This document shows positions 34,158 to 42,328 of a stretch of DNA of 52,296 nucleotides, one piece after another. This DNA is from Bdellovibrionales bacterium. Lineage in GTDB: Bacteria; Bdellovibrionota_C; UBA2361; SZUA-149; JAGRAN01. Under the pieces are notes generated by a model that saw only the letters and a program-made list of their open reading frames with translations, did no database searches and was not told the DNA's origin. The stretch's first letter is position 1. Each line of letters opens with the position of its first letter. The position numbers and the translations under genes are program-made. Where the stretch lies: the NCBI GenBank assembly GCA_020434585.1, contig JAGRAN010000061.1, forward strand, positions 1 to 52,296. The letters run 5' to 3'.

Positions 34158-35024
34158 ATGACGGACGGAGCGGCAGAGTTTAATTCAGTTCGCCACAGGG
34201 CGCTGCGAATGATGCTGCGTCCGCTAGTTCGCTTTTGGCTGCATGGCGGAGACGCGCTGCAAAGCTTTATTGATTCGCTGAAGGTAGTGTTTGTCGAAGT
34301 TGCAGTCGAAGAGATGGCGGCAAAGGAAAGTAGAATCAATCTAACGCGGATCAGTTTAATAACTGGAGTTCATCGACCCGACGTCACTCGTATAGTTAAA
34401 GAGAGCAAACCGCCAGACAGGTCCGTCGCAGATGTCGTTACACGTACCATCGGTCAATGGGAGAACGATCAAGATTTTTGCGGCAAGGACAAAAAGCCGC
34501 GCACGTTAACGTATCGGTCTAGGGACAGCGAGTTCAACGAGTTAGTTGCAAGAGTTAGCAAGGATGTGAAGCCTGGTTCAGTTTTGTTCGCGCTGGAACA
34601 GCTTGGCGCAGTTAAGCAAATTGGAGACCGCCTTAAGCTAACTAAATTTGACCATAACGTCAGTGCTGACGAGGAGCAATCATTCGACATCCTTTCTCGC
34701 GATATTCAGTCATTAGTCAATGCTGTTGAGGAGAACGTCAGGGTTAAAGCAGAAGTTAGTCCGAACATGCACATCCGAACGGAGTGCGACAACGTCTTCG
34801 TTCACGACCTGCCCAAGGTTAGAAAATGGCTTTGGAAGGAAGGCAAAGCTTTTCATCGGCGCGCCCGAGCATTTCTCGCCAAGCACGACAAAGATATAAA
34901 CGATCGCCCTGACAGAGAAGCCGGTGCTTTCGTGAGCGTCAGTGCATTCGGTTTTATTTGTGAAAAGCAGCCGACCCAGTGGTCAGTGGGAATGCCGCTA
35001 AAAGAAGTTCAACCTAAGAGGTAG
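34158..35024 (+). CDS. DUF6502-family protein, probable DNA-binding regulator
   Basis: 288 residues. The N-terminal part matches the DUF6502 layout as I recall it: LRPLVRFWLHGGDALQSFID near 16, then an HTH-like block NLTRISLITGVHRPDVTRIV near 62-81, then VIGQW-type TIGQWENDQDF near 99 and SEFNELVARVSKDVKPGSVL near 122. Function is not established for the family, but the HTH favours a transcription factor. Two copies of a near-palindrome lie upstream, one touching its start. The pilin-like gene follows after 23 bp with a strong ribosome site, so the two are probably co-transcribed. Confidence 0.75.
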   Translation: MTDGAAEFNSVRHRALRMMLRPLVRFWLHGGDALQSFIDSLKVVFVEVAVEEMAAKESRINLTRISLITGVHRPDVTRIVKESKPPDRSVADVVTRTIGQWENDQDFCGKDKKPRTLTYRSRDSEFNELVARVSKDVKPGSVLFALEQLGAVKQIGDRLKLTKFDHNVSADEEQSFDILSRDIQSLVNAVEENVRVKAEVSPNMHIRTECDNVFVHDLPKVRKWLWKEGKAFHRRARAFLAKHDKDINDRPDREAGAFVSVSAFGFICEKQPTQWSVGMPLKEVQPKR

Positions 35025-35047
35025 ATGAAGGAGGAGAGGAGGTTTTT

Positions 35048-35770
35048 ATGAGTAAGGTTAAAACAGTAAGAATCAGGTTTTATCTGAAGGGATTTGTCTT
35101 TATCTTGCAGTACTTTATCCCCACGATAGAAGCATTTCGCCTGCTTATCCGGAATATAGGAAAGGTAGGGGAGAGGCACGTGAACGGTCGCATTTTACCA
35201 AAGAAAATTTGCAGGCTTACCCAGCGCGGTTTGGCGCAGACGGGTAAAGTTTATGTTGATTATGCCTTGCTGACAGGGATGATCGCTTTAGCACTGCTCG
35301 GTCCGCTGCACAGCACTAAGCAAGAGATTGAAGGAGTGTTTACATGCGCCCTGAGCCCTGCGCTTTCTGGGCAAAGTGATTGCGAAGATTCCCTCGTTGA
35401 AGTTAGTAGAGCTACGAGTTCAGATCGAACGACTACAGGCCAAGAGTCGGTCGGACACGGCGAAACCCAGGTTCCTACAGTTACTGATGCCACTGAGCAA
35501 ACTACAACCACTTCTGCTAGCGGCGAACATGTTGGAGCGGGGAGTTCGAGCGGTGGCGCTTCTGCTGAACCCAATCAAGAACAAGCAAAGCACGGAGTCG
35601 GAAGTTGGACTACTGCTGGAAAGGCTAGACCCGGTGAGAACCCCGTCAGTATAGAAATTGATACTGGCGATGGTGCGTTTGCGATTGACCCAGGCGACCC
35701 CATCTCCATCCCGAACGGAGAGAAATCAGACGGTAAGGATAGCAACTCGAAGGGCCCCACAATGTGGTAG
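35048..35770 (+). CDS. Flp-like (type IVb) prepilin with long acidic C-terminal tail
   Basis: 240 residues from ATG 35048, which has a near-perfect Shine-Dalgarno (AGGAGG). A second candidate GTG at 35180 follows GGGGAGAGG and would give a 22-residue leader, the usual Flp size. The pilin core reads AQTGKVYVDYALLTGMIALA then LLG near 63-83: the prepilin-peptidase Gly, then KVYVDY with Asp at +5 where Flp pilins have Glu. One hydrophobic helix follows, then a Ser/Thr/Glu/Gly-rich tail of about 140 residues, far longer than Flp. Assembly into a pilus or a surface-anchored tail is possible. No Tad/Cpa gene is in the window. Confidence 0.6.
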   Translation: MSKVKTVRIRFYLKGFVFILQYFIPTIEAFRLLIRNIGKVGERHVNGRILPKKICRLTQRGLAQTGKVYVDYALLTGMIALALLGPLHSTKQEIEGVFTCALSPALSGQSDCEDSLVEVSRATSSDRTTTGQESVGHGETQVPTVTDATEQTTTTSASGEHVGAGSSSGGASAEPNQEQAKHGVGSWTTAGKARPGENPVSIEIDTGDGAFAIDPGDPISIPNGEKSDGKDSNSKGPTMW

Positions 35771-35930
35771 CTCGCGCTTGGCCATCTAAAAATTAACAAA
35801 ACTTAATGATTGTAGGGAAATAGCTCCAGGCTGCGTCCTAAGCAGTGCTAAACATTACAGTCGCTTAGGTCGACTTAAGTATTGAAGCTCAAACGGATTT
35901 TGACTGAAAAAGGAACAAGGATGTTCTGAG

Positions 35931-37778
35931 TTGCTTAGCGTTAGAACAAATCTAGCTGCCATTCGTTCGCGCCGAATTCTCGGTGGTACCACTCGTGCGC
36001 TCGAAGAATCCTTTAACAGACTTTCGTCTGGGCTTCGCATAAACCGAGCAAGTGACGATGCTGCAGGTTTAGCAATTGCTGAAAGTCTTAAAAGCGACGC
36101 GCGGGTTTATTCGCAAGGCATTCGCAATATCAATGACGGATTAGGGCTGCTCAACATCGCAGAGGGCGGCCTAAGTGAACTTTCAGGAGTTCTGATCCGA
36201 GTTCGTGAACTTACGACACAAGCTGCAAACGGAACTCTATCGCTTACACAACGCCATGCGCTCGATGAAGAAGCAAACGCGCTGATTCAAGAATACAACC
36301 GCATTACATCGACTACGGAATTTAACGGGCTTCAATTGCTGGATGCATCGTTGTCAGAGCTTACTATTCAAGCCGGCTTCGGTGAGCTGGGCAGCCTATT
36401 GTTGGGACTTGGTGGTGAACTTGCTAAGGACGTCGGTGACGGAACTTATGCCGATACCTCCATCGACGTTACGCTAGGTACTGAACTACAAGGGGTTGCA
36501 GTCGGAGACCTTAATGGCGACGGGCTAAACGACTTGATAGGAGGGGATGCGGATTCTGCGACTCTTTTCTATCGACTAGCAAACAGTGACGGAACATTCC
36601 AGGCTGAACAAACTCTCGACCCCGGACTTGGCAACGTAGATGTTTTCACTGCAATTGCTGACCTCAATAACGACGGCTACAACGATGTAGTGGCACAGGC
36701 AGGGAGTTATCTTTCAGTTTTTCTGGGGGACGGAGCGGGTGGATTTTCCTCTGCAATTAACAGTGCGGATGGCAATGGAGGTAATTTTAACCTTACCGAC
36801 ATCAACAACGACGGCAACTTGGATGTTTACGGCAGTCGAAACGGGGAACTCATAGTTTCGTTCGGCAACGGGGACGGTACATTCGATTCACCAGTTGTTT
36901 CTGCTACCGGGATAGCAACGGCGACTGCTCAATTCGGTGATTTTAACGGCGATTCGATTGTAGACGCATTGGTCAGGGACGGAAGTGGTAACGCACAAAT
37001 ATTCTCGGGGGCTGTATCTGGAACGTTTACGAATACATCGCAGTTAACCACCGTCAATGCTGCGAGCAGTTTTACGGTTGGAGATGTTAACAACGACGGA
37101 CTTGACGACATCATTTCGGGTTCGGCGGCGGGTAATGTGATTGAAATCTATTTGAGCACGGGAAGCGGGTTTGAGCTTGATCAAACAATTGCAGAAACAA
37201 ATCCTAGCGTGTTGAGAATGATCGATGTGAACGGAGATGGGCACGAAGACATGCTTACTAGAAGGTTTGCCGGCTCAGCTATGCTCGATATCAGATTGAA
37301 CGACGGAGAGGGAAACTTCTCCACTGCGGACTCAATAGACCTTACGGGAGCGGGTGAATTTGTGCTGGCGGATATATCAAACGACGGCGTGTTAGATGTG
37401 TTGCTTTATCCCGCCGACTCTACGCCAGTAAGCATTTACGAAGCCAATACTGAGAGCTCTACGCAGCTGGCCGCCGTCAACATCAATACTCAGGTTCGAG
37501 CAAGGGCCACAATGAATCAGTTAGACAAAGCGCTTGAGCGTATATCTTCCGAGCTGGGCGCGATTGGATCGTTCCAGAGCCGACTGGAGGTAGCCGCCAA
37601 TACCCTGCGAACAACAACGACGAATTACGCTGATGCGGCTAGTCGAATTGAGGACGTTGATGTGGCCAGTGAAGCGGCGAATCTGGCCAGAGTTTCAGTG
37701 CTGCAGCAGGCTGGCGCAGCGGTGCTAAGCCAGGCAAATCAGGTTCCTGCGCTGGCGTTAGGTCTTTTGTCTGCTTGA
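35931..37778 (+). CDS. Flagellin with a seven-repeat FG-GAP/VCBS propeller in place of the variable region
   Basis: 615 residues from a TTG start; an ATG at 35921 runs into a stop after one codon, and AAGGA lies 10 bp before the TTG. Residues 1-150 are flagellin D0/D1 (LSVRTNLAAIRSRR, RLSSGLRINRASDDAAGLAI), and 515-615 the C-terminal D1/D0 (ASRIEDVDVASEAANLARV, ending PALALGLLSA). Between lie seven repeats of 46-51 residues, each with a DxNxDG-type motif: 193, 244, 290, 337, 385, 432, 481 (the one at 337 ends in Ser, the one at 481 is DISNDG). That would make a closed integrin-like propeller, displayed on the filament. No sigma-54 or clear sigma-28 promoter is seen; a GG-GC pair upstream is off spacing by one. 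Confidence 0.9.
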   Translation: MLSVRTNLAAIRSRRILGGTTRALEESFNRLSSGLRINRASDDAAGLAIAESLKSDARVYSQGIRNINDGLGLLNIAEGGLSELSGVLIRVRELTTQAANGTLSLTQRHALDEEANALIQEYNRITSTTEFNGLQLLDASLSELTIQAGFGELGSLLLGLGGELAKDVGDGTYADTSIDVTLGTELQGVAVGDLNGDGLNDLIGGDADSATLFYRLANSDGTFQAEQTLDPGLGNVDVFTAIADLNNDGYNDVVAQAGSYLSVFLGDGAGGFSSAINSADGNGGNFNLTDINNDGNLDVYGSRNGELIVSFGNGDGTFDSPVVSATGIATATAQFGDFNGDSIVDALVRDGSGNAQIFSGAVSGTFTNTSQLTTVNAASSFTVGDVNNDGLDDIISGSAAGNVIEIYLSTGSGFELDQTIAETNPSVLRMIDVNGDGHEDMLTRRFAGSAMLDIRLNDGEGNFSTADSIDLTGAGEFVLADISNDGVLDVLLYPADSTPVSIYEANTESSTQLAAVNINTQVRARATMNQLDKALERISSELGAIGSFQSRLEVAANTLRTTTTNYADAASRIEDVDVASEAANLARVSVLQQAGAAVLSQANQVPALALGLLSA

Positions 37779-37885
37779 TTCAAGATAGAGTTTATTCTGG
37801 AAAATAGGGGGATGGCGGCCGCGGCACTGCGATAACATACAACTCGAGTGTGAACGCCCGTGTGTATGCGGATCCAAAACGGGCC

Positions 37886-37964
37886 GGGCCGACGAGGGTT
37901 GCTCGTCGACCCGACCGCGTGGATGCGACCGAACAAGTTCGGTCTAGGAACTGGGACTCAGTTC
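37886..37964. other. Three consecutive GC-rich hairpins
   Basis: GGGCCGACGAG / CTCGTCGACCC (37886-37896 and 37902-37912, one mismatch), CCGAAC-aa-GTTCGG (37929-37942) and GAACTG-ggact-CAGTTC (37948-37964). They stand downstream (in minus-strand reading) of the small gene 37987-38148, where transcripts would end. Stem order and composition differ from the AT-richer surroundings. Confidence 0.5.
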
Positions 37965-37986
37965 AGGTGTCGGACGTCGTCTTGTC

Positions 37987-38148
37987 CTACCCGAAGAGCC
38001 CCACGCCGCCGTCGCCGTCGCAGATGGTCGCCTTCTTGTGGTGGCCGGTCGTGTTGGTCGTCGTCGCGTCGCGCCGGTTGCGGTGGCGCTTGTTCGTCGA
38101 GGCCTTCATCGTGGTCGCCATCGGCGGACCGTGCATCGTCTTCAGCAT
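37987..38148 (-). CDS. Small basic protein in GC-rich island
   Basis: 53 residues, starting at ATG 38148 with AAGGAG 8 bp upstream. It begins LKTMHGPPMATTMKASTNKR, is rich in Arg, His, Lys and Thr, and ends ICDGDGGVGLFG. Almost every third codon base is G or C, unlike the neighbours, and a good ribosome site supports translation. No family recognised. It is shorter than common ORF cut-offs, so it may have escaped annotation. Confidence 0.5.
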   Translation of the reverse strand: MLKTMHGPPMATTMKASTNKRHRNRRDATTTNTTGHHKKATICDGDGGVGLFG

Positions 38149-38230
38149 CTGAGGTCTCCTTCGTGGAGTGCGGAGCGCGCAACGTGCGAGCTCCTAGGTA
38201 TCCGAGCAGAGTCTTCGAACTTTCGAACGA

Positions 38231-38268
38231 GCCCAGCCGTCGGTCTTTACGAGCACCGACGGCCGGGC
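38231..38268 (-). terminator. Strong hairpin between the two small GC-rich genes
   Basis: GCCGTCGGT (38236-38244) pairs perfectly with ACCGACGGC (38255-38263), extended by GCCC/GGGC beyond one mismatch; loop of 10. No T-run follows on the minus strand, so it may be a Rho-type or RNA-stabilising structure rather than an intrinsic terminator. Confidence 0.5.
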
Positions 38269-38361
38269 GTGAGCATGCAGCGACGGAATACGATTCCGGC
38301 GCTACAGGTTGTGATGGCTCGACCGCACGGTGCGGAAGAGCAGTGACGATCGGTCCCTTCC

Positions 38362-38694
38362 CTACGGAGGTCCCCTGGCGTAGTGGATGCCTTGCTGCAG
38401 CTGCTTGTGTCGACTAAGCATCCGGCGGCCACTACGATACGTGTCCTGTGTCGGACAGTACAGAACCGAGCTGGCCTGATCGAGAGCGAAGCTGGGCTTC
38501 GACTCGACGATCGCGGCGTTGGACGAGAGCGCGCTGGGGTGATGAGGGAGTCTCGCCGGGCTCGAAGGCTCGGCGATGACTTTATCCTCCATTTGCAGTG
38601 CGAACTGCGGCGCTTTGTCCTGGCAAGCGAGTGCCTGCTGCGGTTCCCCGAGAACCACCGCCGAGAGAAGGACATGGAGCAGAGACTGCAACAC
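38362..38694 (-). CDS. Small putative secreted protein in GC-rich island
   Basis: 110 residues from a GTG at 38694, with AGGAGG exactly 6 bp upstream. The N-terminus LQSLLHVLLSAVVLGEPQQA then LAC resembles a signal peptide with a cleavage near residue 22. The rest contains CQDKAPQFALQMEDKVI and a C-terminal part rich in Arg, Gln and His. Third positions are GC-biased. The overlapping longer minus-strand frame (38247-38795) is serine/arginine-rich and less protein-like. No homology recognised. Confidence 0.45.
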   Translation of the reverse strand: MLQSLLHVLLSAVVLGEPQQALACQDKAPQFALQMEDKVIAEPSSPARLPHHPSALSSNAAIVESKPSFALDQASSVLYCPTQDTYRSGRRMLSRHKQLQQGIHYARGPP

Positions 38695-39301
38695 GTCGTT
38701 CCTCCTGTAACGGTGGTGAGATGATCGAGCTCTTCTGCGACCGATTCCTTGACAAGGATGGCCCCAGAGTTATGTGTGCGAACCCACATGTACACGGAAG
38801 TGATAGCAGAAGAGCTTTAGCGCCTCAGATCTCTAAGCCGCTAAAGCTCAACTGCTACAAAAAAACCTGTATTGTGCCGCGGCACCATCCCTGCTTGTGG
38901 GAATCATTCGGTTCAAACAAGTAAGAACAGTGCACGCTTTTTGGTCTACTCGGGCTGGGAGAGAAACGGAGTGTTCGACGCCGAAACAAAGCGCAAGGGT
39001 GTCCAGACGCGCAATGAAGGCACAATTAGCGTCCAATATACTTGGCTTTGGGAAGACAGGCGCTGTAGAACACAGCCCTAACTGCAAGACATGAAGGAAC
39101 AAGGAAGTCTAAGTAGACAACCGCTCAGCGCATACTAACCAAGCAATAATATTCCCACAACCTAGGGCCAACACTGATCAAAACGTTTTTTAACACTCCC
39201 TCTGCAAGTTGGTTGTGAAGGATTTAGCTAAGTATAAAAAACTACTTTACTAATTGCTGAATGTTTTTCAGTTGATTAAGTCGGTGAGAGCTGAAACTTT
39301 T
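38695..39301. other. Gene-free stretch with a perfect 11-bp inverted repeat
   Basis: The transition from GC-rich to AT-richer sequence lies near 38780-38880. GAGCTTTAGCG (38812-38822) is exactly inverted as CGCTAAAGCTC (38839-38849) around 16 bases. No tract of T follows it. Short frames at 38848-39102 (minus) and 38897-39094 (plus) have no ribosome site and look random. The last 200 bp are AT-rich, ahead of the TauE stop. Confidence 0.4.
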
Positions 39302-40054
39302 TCAAAACACAATCAGTTTGAGTGCCGAAAGAACCACAACTGTTGCAAAAACGTTACGCAGCCAACGATTTCCCTGCCTAACGGCAAGTGTTGCACCGAG
39401 CTGTCCGCCTGCAGACATGCCGAGAAAGAGGGCAGTGGCGGCAGCCCAGTCAATCAAGCCGGCATACCCATAAACAATCGATGTAGCGAATGACATAGCG
39501 AACCAAGGCGGCGAGCCGGTTCCCGAGGCAATCACAATTGGCAGCCCAAAGAAGTACATCATAGCGTATAGCCCTAAGATTCCGCCGCCGGCGCCGAGAA
39601 ACCCTCCATAAATCTGAATTAAAAAGTAGACTAGATATCCAGCCCGGATGCGATTTCGACTCGGCTCGGTTTCGATTATTCCAATCTTGTTTCCACGGAC
39701 GACTAAAGGCAGAAGTGCGAGAATCACAAAACCTACCAGCGATCGTACAAGTTCTTGATCTGCGGCAACCATCAAGTTGGCACCAATTGCAGATCCGACA
39801 ACCGTGAAAGCAGCAAGTTTAGGTGCCAGGTCCCAGCGAATCGCCTTTTCAAGCTTGTACTTGCGAATTGCTGACAAGCTTGAACCGCATGCGCCGAGTT
39901 TTGTGTTAGCGACCGCTTCGGCCGGAGTAAACCCCATAAAGATTAGAAATGGTACAGTGATCAGCCCGCCACCGCCGACCATCGCTCCTAAACACCCGGC
40001 TGCGCACCCGATGATGAATGTAACTAAGTAAGTCGCCGGATGTAATTCTGCCAA
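39302..40054 (-). CDS. TauE/SafE-family sulfite/anion permease
   Basis: 250 residues, about seven to eight transmembrane segments, with the duplicated family motif GCLGAMVGGGGLITVPFLI near 21-39 and GGFLGAGGGILGLYAMMYF near 154-172. Members export sulfite, sulfoacetate or other organic anions. It follows the acetoacetyl-CoA synthetase gene after 9 bp on the same strand, so a carboxylate such as acetoacetate may be handled; that is inference. Confidence 0.88.
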   Translation of the reverse strand: MAELHPATYLVTFIIGCAAGCLGAMVGGGGLITVPFLIFMGFTPAEAVANTKLGACGSSLSAIRKYKLEKAIRWDLAPKLAAFTVVGSAIGANLMVAADQELVRSLVGFVILALLPLVVRGNKIGIIETEPSRNRIRAGYLVYFLIQIYGGFLGAGGGILGLYAMMYFFGLPIVIASGTGSPPWFAMSFATSIVYGYAGLIDWAAATALFLGMSAGGQLGATLAVRQGNRWLRNVFATVVVLSALKLIVF

Positions 40055-40063
40055 TTAGTTTCG

Positions 40064-42022
40064 CTACGCGGTTTGCAGCTCCGGAATGTTTTTGAACTGA
40101 TCCAATGCGTGCGGATTGGCGAGGGCATCGGTATTTTTTACCGGCATTCCTTCCAGCACATTTTTTACGGCAAGCTCAACGATCTTTCCACTGATTGTAC
40201 GAGGTATTTCAGAAACCTGTAGAATCTTTGCCGGGACATGTCGCGGGGTGGTGTTCTCTCTGATTTGCTTCTTAATTTTCGCGCGAAGCTCATCAGTAAG
40301 TTCAGCGTTGCCGCGCAGCACTACGAACAATATAACCCGCTCGTCTCCTTCCCATTTCTGGCCAACCACGATGCTGTCCACGATTTCGTCTAGTTGTTCG
40401 ACCTGGTTATAAATCTCAGAAGTGCCAATACGCACACCTTGGGGATTTAAAGTTGCATCCGAGCGCCCGAACATAATGAATCCGCCGTGCTCGGTTTCTT
40501 GCGCCCAGTCGCCATGCCTCCAGACGTTGTCGTAAGCCTCAAAATAAGAGGCTTTATACTTTGCGTTGTCAGGATCGTTCCAAAAATAGATGGGCATAGA
40601 AGGAAAGGTGGAAACGCAGCAAAGCTCTCCGCGCTCACCTACGACCGGTTCACCGTCTGAATTAAAAATCTTAACATCCATTCCCAGACCACGGGTTTGG
40701 ATTTCACTGCGGTAGACGGGAGCGGTGGGATTGCCAAGCATAAAACAAGAGATAATGTCTGTTCCGCCGGTGATCGACGCTAAGTGAATATCGCTCTTGA
40801 TGTCGCGGTAGACGTAATCGAAACTTTCGGGAAGCAGCGTCGACCCCGTAGACAGGATTGCGCGCAAAGATTTAAGCTGGTGTGTTGTTTTGGGCGTAAG
40901 ACCGGCCTTTTCAATTGCTGCGATGAATTTGGCACTTGTTCCAAATACAGTGATTCCCTCTTGTTCGGCAAAATCAAACAGTATTTTACCATCGCGATAC
41001 ATCGGCGAACCGTCATAAAGCATTAAGGTTGCACCGGAGAAAAGGCCGCTAACCAGCCAGTTCCACATCATCCAGCCACAAGTCGAAAAGTAAAACAGCC
41101 TATCTTCGCGGGTGATATCAGTGTGTAGCTGATGCTCCTTGGCATGCTGAATCAAGGTTCCGCCGGCGCCATGGACAATGCATTTCGGGATCCCGGTTGT
41201 GCCCGAGGAATACATAATAAAGAGCGGATGATCGAAAGGAAGCTGCTCGAATATTAATGAAGCGGAGTCGTCCGCTTCAGCCAACAACACAGGAAGCAGT
41301 GAGGCATTGGGGACATTGTTGATTTTGGGCGTCTCGTTTACGAATGGGCAGACGACGATATGTTCAATCGATTTAATTGTTCCTGCGATCTCCGTAACCC
41401 TTTCCAGGGAATCGATTGTTTTTCCATTGTAGAAATAGCCGTCGGCACAGAACAGTACCTTCGGTTCAATCTGTCCAAAGCGGTCCATGACCCCTTTGAA
41501 TCCAAAGTCCGGGGAGCATGAAGACCAAATCGCTCCAAGACTGCTGGCAGCCAGCATCGCTATAATTGCTTCAGGAACATTCGGCATAAAGCCGGCAATG
41601 CGGTCGCCTGGTTTAACTCCCCAGTTGCGCAGAACTGATGCCAATGCACGAACTTGTTCGCTTAGCTGAGCATAAGTTAGTTCACGCTTGCTACCAGCCT
41701 CGTTCCAAGCAATTATCGCTGGCTTGTTATCTTTGAATCGCAGCAGATTCTCAGCAAAATTGAGCTTTGCGCCTTCAAACCAGCGCGACTCAAGCATGTC
41801 CTCGGGCGTGCTAAGTACAGAGCTCCACGGCGCTGATGATTTAATTCCGGTAAACTCCCACACAGCGGGCCAGAACTTCTCTTTGCTTTCGATCGACCAA
41901 CATAGCAGCTCCTCAAAGGAACTTACTTTGGCCGAGTAGCCACGATTAACGAACTCGATAAAGCGGGTAATGTTTGCTTTGCCGATTCGCTCTGGGGTTG
42001 GGCTCCAAAGAGGGACGCTCAT
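40064..42022 (-). CDS. Acetoacetyl-CoA synthetase
   Basis: 652 residues, ANL-superfamily adenylate-forming enzyme of the acetoacetyl-CoA synthetase branch. N-terminal PLWSPTPERIGKANITRFIE, then LNFAENLLRFKDNKPAI near 90; P-loop FIMYSSGTTGIPKCIVHGAG near 272; YFSTCGWMMWNWLVSGLFSG near 311; adenylate block YFWNDPDNAKYKASYFE; and the C-terminal catalytic lysine in IPRTISGKIVELAVKNV. It activates acetoacetate to acetoacetyl-CoA with ATP, entering ketone-body or polyhydroxybutyrate metabolism. An HMG-CoA-lyase-like enzyme, which could produce acetoacetate, is encoded 11 kb upstream. ATG start. Confidence 0.92.
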   Translation of the reverse strand: MSVPLWSPTPERIGKANITRFIEFVNRGYSAKVSSFEELLCWSIESKEKFWPAVWEFTGIKSSAPWSSVLSTPEDMLESRWFEGAKLNFAENLLRFKDNKPAIIAWNEAGSKRELTYAQLSEQVRALASVLRNWGVKPGDRIAGFMPNVPEAIIAMLAASSLGAIWSSCSPDFGFKGVMDRFGQIEPKVLFCADGYFYNGKTIDSLERVTEIAGTIKSIEHIVVCPFVNETPKINNVPNASLLPVLLAEADDSASLIFEQLPFDHPLFIMYSSGTTGIPKCIVHGAGGTLIQHAKEHQLHTDITREDRLFYFSTCGWMMWNWLVSGLFSGATLMLYDGSPMYRDGKILFDFAEQEGITVFGTSAKFIAAIEKAGLTPKTTHQLKSLRAILSTGSTLLPESFDYVYRDIKSDIHLASITGGTDIISCFMLGNPTAPVYRSEIQTRGLGMDVKIFNSDGEPVVGERGELCCVSTFPSMPIYFWNDPDNAKYKASYFEAYDNVWRHGDWAQETEHGGFIMFGRSDATLNPQGVRIGTSEIYNQVEQLDEIVDSIVVGQKWEGDERVILFVVLRGNAELTDELRAKIKKQIRENTTPRHVPAKILQVSEIPRTISGKIVELAVKNVLEGMPVKNTDALANPHALDQFKNIPELQTA

Positions 42023-42328
42023 TATCAGTCAGTGCCTCGATTGCTGCTTTTTGTCTCTGGTTTGGTGTCCCAGTTTTTTATCAGCCGGGGGGGCTTTAGT
42101 GAAAGATCTGGGGGTAGTAAAGCTGCAAAATCTGCATTAATTCCAAAAATATGCTGGAATTACAGCTTCTTAGCCAAGGAAATCTAGAGAGCCAGATCGT
42201 TTAGCGCCGCGCGGGTTCGCCGATATTATCTATAGGAACAAATGGAGATGTACGACGGCTGAACACTCAGGGTCTGTAGTGGGCTAGGTAGCTCATCAGG
42301 TTTGGCCGTATGCTAGAGGAAAGGCGAC
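42023..42328. promoter_or_regulatory. Intergenic region with a hairpin and a sigma-28-like -10 box
   Basis: Between divergent acetoacetyl-CoA synthetase and the flagellin-like gene. AATTCCA (42139-42145) pairs with TGGAATT (42155-42161), and AAGCTG (42120-42125) with CAGCTT (42163-42168) outside it. GCCGATAT at 42219-42226 resembles the sigma-28 -10 box (GCCGATAA), but no matching -35 box is present at the right distance. The promoter of the flagellin-like gene is thus only suggested. Confidence 0.35.

Noticed and set aside
35840-35860. Sigma-54 promoter ahead of the propeller flagellin
   Set aside because: The GG and GC pair is 13 bp apart, off the required spacing by one base, so no promoter is claimed.
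37811-37910. Cluster of NotI, XhoI, BamHI and SalI recognition sequences resembling a cloning polylinker
   Set aside because: The sites are spread over about 100 bp in GC-rich DNA and no vector sequence is evident; the small ORFs beyond have natural codon bias and ribosome sites. An assembly chimera stays possible and coverage should be checked.
37860-38417. 185-codon plus-strand frame in the GC-rich island
   Set aside because: Arg/Ser/Pro runs typical of the antisense of GC-rich coding sequence; the 53-codon minus-strand ORF has better initiation and codon use.
38247-38795. 182-codon minus-strand frame in the GC-rich island
   Set aside because: Ser/Arg-rich and Cys-rich shadow of the better 110-codon frame at 38362-38694, without its own ribosome site.
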